Positions 31,487 to 37,664 of a stretch of 37,664 nucleotides of DNA are shown here, piece by piece. Under the pieces are notes generated by a model that saw nothing but the letters and a program-made list of their open reading frames with translations, made no database searches and had not been told where the DNA came from. The translations under genes were made by a program, and so were the position numbers. Position 1 is the first letter of the stretch; each line of letters opens with the position of its first letter. The DNA comes from Bacteroidales bacterium (GTDB lineage: Bacteria; Bacteroidota; Bacteroidia; Bacteroidales; P3): positions 1 through 37,664 of the forward strand of contig JAFVBC010000022.1 of the NCBI GenBank assembly GCA_017480185.1, in the 5' to 3' direction.

Positions 31487-33456
31487 AGAAAAAAGGAAAT
31501 AACATATTCCGACGTGCGATGTTTGCTGTGGTGATAAAGTATAGGCACTCATCGCTATCCCACCGTGTGATATTTGCTCTTGATGTGTTTTTATTTACCA
31601 TCGCCTTTGTTATTACCGAGTTGCTTTTGCGGCAACCTGGTGCTTCTCAGATGCTGTCGGAGATTGTTGCTAAGTTCATTCTTTCGGCATTGCTCACAAT
31701 AGGTGTTTTTATCTTATCGGGCACTCACAGACTTGTGATACGTCATGCCGGAGTGCAGGATGTGCTGCGAATCATTGTTGTGGTAGTTGTGCTGTGTATA
31801 ATGGCTATGTTGGTTGCGTTTATAAACACCCTCTTCCCCTCACCAGTAATATCGCAGGGTAAGATCTTGTCTTATCGCGAGTCGTTGATGCTGTACCTGA
31901 TGCTTGGCACAATGATGATTGCCTCACGATTGGTATTGCAACGTGCATACAACGAGTTCTTTCGCCGTCGTCGCAAGCAACAAAACGTAGTCATCTATGG
32001 TGCCGGTGCGGCTGGCCAGATAGCTTTCAACGCATTGCAGCAAGATAATACCATAGAATATCATGTGTGTGCTTTTTTGGACGATGATGGCTCTAAAGTG
32101 GGGCAATACGTCAATGGTATACCCATCATCAAAGTGCGAAGTGGACTTAACGAGCATTATGTGAAGAGCCGAAAAGTGTCGCAGGCAATCATTGCCATCC
32201 CTTCCTTGCGTCTGTCTTTGAAGCAGGCCGTTGTTGGGCGGGCTCTCGATTTGGGACTGCAAGTAAAATCGGTGCCACACATCACTACGTGGTTCGACGG
32301 TGGTTTTAATATCAATCAGATATCCGACATCAAGATTGAAGATCTTCTCGAACGCGAAACAATAAAGTTGGACAACGTCAACATCGTACGCGAGGTAGTC
32401 GACAAGGTGGTGCTGGTTACTGGGGCGGCAGGTAGCATCGGTTCGGAGATATGTCGTCAGTTGATGCACTATAGTCCTCGCAAAGTGATAATGGTAGATC
32501 AAGCCGAGAGCCCAATGTACGAGCTTCAGTTTGAGCTCAACCAAAAGTTTGCTAATCGGAAGGACAGTATGACGTTTGTTGTGGCCAGTGTTACCGATGC
32601 CAAACGTATGGAACAATTGTTTTCCGAAGAACGTCCTCAATTGGTCTATCATGCTGCGGCCTACAAGCATGTACCATTCATGGAGGGTACTCCCTACGAA
32701 GCTGTGAGTGTAAACGTCTTTGGTACACGCGTCATTGCCGACTTGTCTATAAAGTACGGTGTGCAGAAGTTTGTCATGATTTCCACCGACAAGGCAGTCA
32801 ATCCCACCAATGTTATGGGAGCATCAAAGCGTCTGGCCGAGATCTACATCCAGTCGCGTTCTACCGACACCACCCATTTCGTAACCACTCGCTTTGGCAA
32901 TGTGCTCGGTTCAAACGGTTCGGTCATACCGCTGTTTAGAAAACAACTTGAAACTGGTGGACCTCTGACCATCACGCACCGCGAAATTACACGCTATTTC
33001 ATGACCATTCCCGAAGCTTGCAACTTGGTGCTTGAGGCTGGCTCAATGGGCAAAGGTGGCGATATATTTGTGTTCGACATGGGTAAACCCGTAAAGATAT
33101 ACGACCTTGCCAAGCGCATGATACAGCTATCTGGGCATCGCGAGATAGAGATCAAGGAAATAGGATTGCGCCCTGGCGAAAAGCTTTACGAAGAATTGCT
33201 TGCCACAAAGGAAAACACCCTCCCAACATATCATCCTAAAATCTTCATTGCACAAGTGCGCCGTTTCCCGATAGAAAACATAAATAGAGAGTTCGATAAC
33301 CTGTTTCAAATAGTGCAAACAATGGATGACATGGAGATTGTGAGAAAGATGAAATCAATAGTGCCAGAGTTTGTTTCTAATAACTCAATCTACTGTGAAT
33401 TAGATAGTTGCCCCCCCCATCGCGGGCAAATCAACGAAGGAGTCTTGCTTGATTAG
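31483..33456 (+). CDS. Membrane nucleotide-sugar 4,6-dehydratase (CapD/WbpM-like)
   Basis: 657 residues. Four membrane helices in the first 150 residues, a nucleotide-binding domain with VVIYGAGAAGQIA (about 168), then a short-chain dehydrogenase domain starting VLVTGAAGSIGSEI (about 310). The active site shows STDKAVNPTNVMGASKR, where Met replaces the usual Tyr of Tyr-x3-Lys, the hallmark of WbpM/CapD/PglF. Converts UDP-GlcNAc to the 4-keto-6-deoxy sugar, the entry to FucNAc, QuiNAc and bacillosamine. No aminotransferase or reductase for the next step is in the window. Overlaps the previous gene by 4 nt; last gene of the tightly coupled run. Confidence 0.9.
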   Translation: MKKKGNNIFRRAMFAVVIKYRHSSLSHRVIFALDVFLFTIAFVITELLLRQPGASQMLSEIVAKFILSALLTIGVFILSGTHRLVIRHAGVQDVLRIIVVVVVLCIMAMLVAFINTLFPSPVISQGKILSYRESLMLYLMLGTMMIASRLVLQRAYNEFFRRRRKQQNVVIYGAGAAGQIAFNALQQDNTIEYHVCAFLDDDGSKVGQYVNGIPIIKVRSGLNEHYVKSRKVSQAIIAIPSLRLSLKQAVVGRALDLGLQVKSVPHITTWFDGGFNINQISDIKIEDLLERETIKLDNVNIVREVVDKVVLVTGAAGSIGSEICRQLMHYSPRKVIMVDQAESPMYELQFELNQKFANRKDSMTFVVASVTDAKRMEQLFSEERPQLVYHAAAYKHVPFMEGTPYEAVSVNVFGTRVIADLSIKYGVQKFVMISTDKAVNPTNVMGASKRLAEIYIQSRSTDTTHFVTTRFGNVLGSNGSVIPLFRKQLETGGPLTITHREITRYFMTIPEACNLVLEAGSMGKGGDIFVFDMGKPVKIYDLAKRMIQLSGHREIEIKEIGLRPGEKLYEELLATKENTLPTYHPKIFIAQVRRFPIENINREFDNLFQIVQTMDDMEIVRKMKSIVPEFVSNNSIYCELDSCPPHRGQINEGVLLD

Positions 33457-33472
33457 CGCAGATTAGTAGGGA

Positions 33473-35260
33473 ATGGTGAGCCGTCTGGGCTATATTATTC
33501 GTCTGTTTGTCATTCTGCTGGCTGTATTTGTCTTGCAGAAAGTCCTGTTTATGATTGTCAATGTAAGCCTGGCAGCAGGTGCTCCTTTGGGGCAATGCCT
33601 GTTGGCCTTGTGGCATGGTTTGCGTCTTGATATTGTTACCGCCTGCTACCTTGTCGTCCTCCCCATCCTGATAACACTCGTCTCCTGCGTGGTTCGCAAC
33701 CTACCCATGAGGGCCATTCTGCGACCCTACCACATCATCCTTTCGCTCTGCATCACCGTTATCTTCCTCTCCGACACGGTGCTGTACATGTTTTGGGGTG
33801 CAAAACTGGATGCCAACGACCTCATGTATACCACCCATCCTAAAGATATGTTGGCCAGTTTGTCGTGGTGGAGTGTGATAATTATACTGCTTTTGGTGGT
33901 AGGCATTACATGGCTCTTTGCCCTTCTTTTGATAAAAGCCACTCCCAAGAGATTTAGCGACCATCCACAGTTATGGGCTGTGTCGCTTTTTTTGCCGCTC
34001 ATGGGGCTTAACTTTCTCGGCATGCGAGGCAGCGTCAGCGAGTCAACGGCCAATCCTTCCTATGCCTACTTCTCGCACTATGCTTTCTGCAACCATGCAG
34101 CATTGAACCCTACGTTCAACATGATGCACTCGCTTTTCAAGACGCAAGATTTGGAAAATGAGTTTGTATTTATGGACGAATGGCGTGTAAACGAAGTCCT
34201 TGCCGATGCTTTCAGTGCCCATTCCGACCATTCCGACACGCTTTTCACCTCCTCTCGCCCCAACTTCTTGGTGATTATATGGGAAAGTGGTGGCTCGGCA
34301 ATGGTAATGAACGACAGCGTTGCCCCCAACCTCTGGGCGTTAAAGGACGAAGGCGTTTACTTCTCCAACTGCTATGCCAACAATTTTAGGACCGACCGTG
34401 GTTTGGTATCAATCCTAAATGGATGGCAGGGACTGCCCACAACGTCGCTCATGAAGAGGTCTGACGTTTGCCGACGGCTTCCCTCTTTGCCGCATGCTCT
34501 GCGCGATGTGGGCTACACGTCGGCGTTCACCTATGGTGGCGATATTGGCTTTACCAATATGAAACTTTACATGAGCGAGACGGGTTTCGACACTGTTCGT
34601 GGGGGCGATGCCTTCCCCAAAGCGGCAGTTCAAAGCGCTTGGGGCGTTCCCGACCACATTCTGCTTTCCCCCTCGCTTGTCAACATGTCGCGTCCGTTCC
34701 TGTCGCTGGCGCTTACGTTGAGCAGTCATGAACCCTGGGAGGTGCCAATGAGGCGGCTTGCCGACAAACGGCAAAACGCCTTTGCCTACACCGACTCTTG
34801 CATTGGGGCAATGGTCAGCGCATTGCGAACTTCGCCCCTGTGGGACAGTCTGGTGGTCATCATCCTGCCCGACCACGGCGTGGTGGCCCCAGGTGTTAGC
34901 TCCATTGCCAGCCCACGAGCAGCAAAAATGCCAATCGTGATGGTGGGTGGAGCGGTGAAACAAAGTTGCACTTTCGACATGCTTATGAGCCAAAGCGACC
35001 TCGTGGCCACCCTTCTTGTGCAGCTGGGCATCGATATAACCCCGTTCTCCTTTAGTCGCAATGTGTTAAGTGCTCACTATCCTTCACAACATCAGTTTGC
35101 CATGCATGCCTACAAAAATGGGCTCAACATGATAACACCAACCGATACCCTGCAGTACGATTGTGTCAACCGTCGGCCATCGGCCAAGGCCGACACCTCG
35201 TTGACCGTCTTTACCGAGGCCTTGCTGCAGCGCATCTACCAATCAACGGCACGTCTTTAG
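33473..35260 (+). CDS. LtaS-like sulfatase-fold membrane transferase
   Basis: 595 residues. About five membrane helices (residues 5-185), then a large periplasmic alkaline-phosphatase/sulfatase domain. The nucleophile is likely Thr307 in NNFRTDRGLVSILNG, and metal ligands include Glu in VIIWESGGS (about 268-276) and DHG in ILPDHGVVAPG (about 465). This is the lipoteichoic-acid-synthase family. In Gram-negative Bacteroidota, which lack teichoic acid, such proteins are probably phosphoglycerol or phosphoethanolamine transferases that decorate glycans or lipids. It lies 16 nt after the dehydratase, so a role in modifying this locus's polymer is plausible but not shown. Confidence 0.78.
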   Translation: MVSRLGYIIRLFVILLAVFVLQKVLFMIVNVSLAAGAPLGQCLLALWHGLRLDIVTACYLVVLPILITLVSCVVRNLPMRAILRPYHIILSLCITVIFLSDTVLYMFWGAKLDANDLMYTTHPKDMLASLSWWSVIIILLLVVGITWLFALLLIKATPKRFSDHPQLWAVSLFLPLMGLNFLGMRGSVSESTANPSYAYFSHYAFCNHAALNPTFNMMHSLFKTQDLENEFVFMDEWRVNEVLADAFSAHSDHSDTLFTSSRPNFLVIIWESGGSAMVMNDSVAPNLWALKDEGVYFSNCYANNFRTDRGLVSILNGWQGLPTTSLMKRSDVCRRLPSLPHALRDVGYTSAFTYGGDIGFTNMKLYMSETGFDTVRGGDAFPKAAVQSAWGVPDHILLSPSLVNMSRPFLSLALTLSSHEPWEVPMRRLADKRQNAFAYTDSCIGAMVSALRTSPLWDSLVVIILPDHGVVAPGVSSIASPRAAKMPIVMVGGAVKQSCTFDMLMSQSDLVATLLVQLGIDITPFSFSRNVLSAHYPSQHQFAMHAYKNGLNMITPTDTLQYDCVNRRPSAKADTSLTVFTEALLQRIYQSTARL

Positions 35261-35303
35261 CAACACCGTGGCAACGTAAAGCATAAACAAAACAACCCAA
35301 GAT

Positions 35304-37268
35304 ATGAAAAAAACACTACTTCTTGTTATTACCGCTCTACTACTTCTGCCCATCTTCTCGGCATGTGGTAGCCAGCAATCGCCCACATCCGACCTTTACT
35401 CGTCGTCCAAACCCTACACCCGTTGGTGGTGGTTTTCGTCCGACATCGATGTTAACGACGTGCGCGACCAACTTGTGTGGCTTAAAAACCACGAGTTTGG
35501 AGGAGTCGAAATAGCGTGGATTTACCCCATGTTTCTCGATTCGGCTGCCTCGCATCCAACATTCCTTTCGCCCGAATGGGCTGCTCCGGTGCAGGAAGCC
35601 AAGCGCATTGCCGATTCGTTGGGCCTGGGTTGCGACTTCACCTACGGCACCCTCTGGCCTTTTAGCGACATCAACTTGCCCGATGGCGATCAAACGCGCA
35701 CCTACTTCGACAGCATCCACGAAGCCGAACGCTCTTTCACTTGGGACTTTCCACTTCAGGCTCGCATCCTCAACCACCTCGATAGCAATGCTTTCTTTCG
35801 CTATGCCGACAAGATGAATCGCGGTCTGGGCAAAGCTTATAAAGGCTCAGCCTCGGGATTGTTTGTCGACTCGTGGGAGGTGGAAACGCAATATCTTTGG
35901 ACTCCGGGGTTCGAAAAAACATTCATGGCCGAACATGGCTACGACATAGAGCCCTACATGCAACAACGCACCCTGCTCGACACCGCCAATCTCGATGTGT
36001 TCTACGACTATATGCACACCCTCTCGCGCTATGTGCTAAACCAGTTCTATGCCCCCTTTGCCGACAATGCCCGTCGGGTGGGCGCTTTCTCTCGTGCACA
36101 GTGTGGCGGTGCTCCAACCGATTTGCTCACAGCCTTCTCGTTGGTCGATGTACCCGAGACCGAGGCCATACTCTACGAACCCTGTTTTAGCAAAATACCT
36201 GCCTCGGCAGCGGCGTTGGCCAACAAGTCCGTTGTAACTTCCGAAACATTTACCTGCACCTATGGATGGACCGGACTTCTCTACAAGAAAGGCCACGGCC
36301 ACAGCCCCTATCAGGGCAAAGAACAGATAGCCGACCTCAAACTGATATGCGATGCCCTCTTTGCCAACGGTATCAATCAGATTATCTGGCACGGATTTCC
36401 CTACAACAAAGTGGGCGACACCTCCAACTTCTTCTACACCACCTGCCAAATCTCAACCAGCCCGCTCAACAACCTTACTGGCGACAACCTCAAACAATTC
36501 AACCAATACATGACCCGCGTGTCCGACTACATGCGTCGTGGCCACACCTATTCCGACCTCGCCGTATACATGCCCCTCGAAGACGCTTGGATGGGGGGCT
36601 ACTACCCCGATTCTCTTCGCAAGGTCAAAGCCTTCTTCTGGGGACAATACGAAATGCGTTTCATCAACACCCCGCAGATGCTCCGTGGCTTGCAGCCCCT
36701 TTGGGTCAACGAGCATTTCTTGTCGTCGGCCTCCTACACCGACGGCACATTACATTGTGGAGCCGCCAATTTCAAAGCTCTTTATGTCGATGTCGAGTAT
36801 ATGGAAATGGATGCCCTGCAACACATCGTGCGTTTGGCACAGCAAGGACTCCCCGTGTGTCTAAAACGCAATCCTCGCGAACCGGGCCACGTGCATCACC
36901 CACAGTACGAGACACTCTTGGCCGAATTGCAACAGTGCGCCAACGTCAGCGCCGACGAAACGGTGATTCCCGCACAACCCCTTATCGAAGGCAACAACCT
37001 GCCCGACTTCTGGTGCCGACAGCAGGACGACAACTACTACGTCTTTTTTGCCAATCCACTTTGTCAAACCATCGAATATCCCCTGCAGTATGGCTATGCT
37101 TTCACCGACAGCGGTTCGCAGCGCACCATCACCGTCAACCACCACGGCAAAAGCGAAACCTACACCCTCGACTTCCACCCCACCGAGTCGCTCCTAATCG
37201 AGATAACGCCATCGGGCATTCGTCAAGTCGACCTCGCCTACACGCCACAGGTCATGCCAGGATTGTAA
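35304..37268 (+). CDS. GH106-like glycoside hydrolase lipoprotein
   Basis: 654 residues. A lipobox ends at Cys21 (IFSAC). The opening TRWWWFSSDIDVNDVRDQLVWLKNHEFGGVEIAW pattern, read in pieces, is that of a TIM-barrel family related to GH106 alpha-L-rhamnosidases. Later blocks VDSWEVETQYLWTPGF (about 192-207), SETFTCTYGWTG (about 313-324) with a candidate catalytic Glu, and IIWHGFPY (about 359-366) support this. GH106 enzymes usually exceed 1000 residues with extra beta-domains; here only a short C-terminal part follows the barrel. Substrate unproven, but rhamnose-specific activity would be notable beside rhamnose-synthesis genes. It begins 43 nt after the transferase gene. Confidence 0.6.
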   Translation: MKKTLLLVITALLLLPIFSACGSQQSPTSDLYSSSKPYTRWWWFSSDIDVNDVRDQLVWLKNHEFGGVEIAWIYPMFLDSAASHPTFLSPEWAAPVQEAKRIADSLGLGCDFTYGTLWPFSDINLPDGDQTRTYFDSIHEAERSFTWDFPLQARILNHLDSNAFFRYADKMNRGLGKAYKGSASGLFVDSWEVETQYLWTPGFEKTFMAEHGYDIEPYMQQRTLLDTANLDVFYDYMHTLSRYVLNQFYAPFADNARRVGAFSRAQCGGAPTDLLTAFSLVDVPETEAILYEPCFSKIPASAAALANKSVVTSETFTCTYGWTGLLYKKGHGHSPYQGKEQIADLKLICDALFANGINQIIWHGFPYNKVGDTSNFFYTTCQISTSPLNNLTGDNLKQFNQYMTRVSDYMRRGHTYSDLAVYMPLEDAWMGGYYPDSLRKVKAFFWGQYEMRFINTPQMLRGLQPLWVNEHFLSSASYTDGTLHCGAANFKALYVDVEYMEMDALQHIVRLAQQGLPVCLKRNPREPGHVHHPQYETLLAELQQCANVSADETVIPAQPLIEGNNLPDFWCRQQDDNYYVFFANPLCQTIEYPLQYGYAFTDSGSQRTITVNHHGKSETYTLDFHPTESLLIEITPSGIRQVDLAYTPQVMPGL

Positions 37269-37327
37269 CAGAGCATTCTTTTAAGACAGCGACAAAGAGC
37301 CAACAACCCTTGTCTGCTTTGTCTTGC

Positions 37328-37365
37328 AGTATAGGTGGCGCACCCTGCGGTGCGCCACCTATACT
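37328..37365 (+). terminator. Hairpin after the polysaccharide locus
   Basis: Perfect 17-bp inverted repeat (37328-37344 with 37349-37365), 4-nt loop CTGC, 60 nt after the last stop codon. Strong enough to end transcription although no U tract follows. From here to the window end there is no gene, only repeats. Confidence 0.6.
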
Positions 37366-37429
37366 ATCATGCCCACTCACCGTGGCTAAAGTGGCCTCCA
37401 CCATCTAACACAATACAACAAATCGCCAT

Positions 37430-37520
37430 CAAGTAGGCATCAACTAAGGCCGTTCTTCAGTTGTTCTTCAGTCATGGACTGAAGAACAACTGAAGAACGG
37501 CCTTATCGGATACTTACATC
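37430..37520. repeat. 11-nt phased palindromic repeat, copy 4 (cleanest)
   Basis: Left arm: CAAGTAGGCAT, CAACTAAGGCC, GTTCTTCAGTT, GTTCTTCAGTC (37430-37473). Centre: ATG. Right arm: GACTGAAGAAC, AACTGAAGAAC, GGCCTTATCGG, ATACTTACATC (37477-37520). The inner arms, GGCC through the centre to GGCC, are a nearly perfect palindrome of 26 bp per side. It lies downstream of the polysaccharide locus. Confidence 0.92.
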
Positions 37521-37664
37521 CTCCCCTTTTGGGAGGGGTTGGGGGTGGGTAAACCAGCAGACAAAGTATTGCCGACAAGACCTCCCCTCCTTGGGAGTGG
37601 TAGGGGGTGGGTAAACAATAGTCAGGTGTTGCCAATAAGTCCTCCCCTCCCTGGGAGGGGGGAC
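37520..37664. repeat. 60-bp tandem array of C-rich hairpins, cut by window edge
   Basis: Unit starts CCTCCCCT at 37520, 37581 and 37641, so the period is 60-61 bp. Each unit has a C-rich/G-rich hairpin, then GGGGGTGGGTAAAC and a linker ending near TTGCCAATAAG. The first unit holds a G-quadruplex motif (37531-37549: GGG-A-GGGG-TT-GGGGG-T-GGG). The hairpin core matches the last core of blocks A and B near 21212 and 21570, but the linker differs. The array runs off the right end. Confidence 0.85.

Noticed and set aside
36266..37408. 380-residue open frame on the plus strand overlapping the glycosidase gene
   Set aside because: It lies in another frame of the GH106-like gene, is very rich in Arg, Pro, His and Gln, and has no recognisable domain. 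The overlapped protein has a lipobox and family motifs.

Overview
The window looks like a piece of a Bacteroidales (Bacteroidota) chromosome. Evidence: promoters of the TTTG / TAnnTTTG type (best at 1886-1916 and 21814-21843), no obvious Shine-Dalgarno sequences, a TonB-dependent receptor with a carboxypeptidase-like N-terminal domain, a Bacteroidota-style AddB nuclease without a P-loop, and Wza/Wzc-type export genes. Genus cannot be fixed. The KamB/KamC reactivase pair and a phosphate butyryltransferase suggest an amino-acid (lysine) fermenter that makes butyrate, as in Porphyromonas or Odoribacter; this is inference.

Layout. 1-188: edge copy of a palindromic repeat and the terminator of the next gene. 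189-1826 (-): M49-like peptidase lipoprotein. 1960-2047 (+): tRNA-Ser(GGA). 2113-4515 (-): kamC-kamB, divergent from ptb (4681-5589, +). 5702-9001 (+): PAS protein, TonB-dependent receptor, and a stand-alone HsdR-N-type PD-(D/E)XK protein. 9312-10719 (+): ECF sigma factor, membrane anti-sigma candidate and a secreted protein, coupled by 4-nt overlaps. 10728-20940 (-): tightly packed housekeeping block, in transcription order a nucleotidyltransferase, addB, a TPR/OmpA-like lipoprotein, pssA, queA, comF, pyrH, frr and birA. 20941-21904: repeat-rich gap. 21905-37268 (+): surface polysaccharide locus.

The polysaccharide locus is mostly a sugar-nucleotide supply operon. It has the export lipoprotein and tyrosine kinase (Wza, Wzc), dTDP-rhamnose enzymes RfbA, RfbC and RfbD (RfbB is absent), four enzymes that together would make UDP-2,3-diacetamido-glucuronate (dehydrogenase, WbpB, WbpE, WbpD), and a CapD/WbpM-type 4,6-dehydratase. 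It ends with an LtaS-like sulfatase-fold transferase and a GH106-like glycosidase lipoprotein. No glycosyltransferase, flippase or polymerase is present. The same Wbp pathway supplies the sugar that links type IX secretion cargo to A-LPS in Porphyromonas and Tannerella, so the operon may serve protein anchoring as well as a capsule.

The least explained material is between genes. A family of about 90-120 bp near-palindromes occurs at 1, 9026, 21654 and 37430. Each is built from 11-nt units in strict register on both sides of a 3-nt centre. A related one-sided 11-nt repeat lies just before wbpE (29038-29081). A second family consists of C-rich hairpins with adjacent G-quadruplex motifs: two 240-bp blocks at 21003 and 21361 that are copies of each other, and a 60-bp tandem array running off the right edge. 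Both window edges fall in these repeats, as expected of contig ends at assembly breakpoints.
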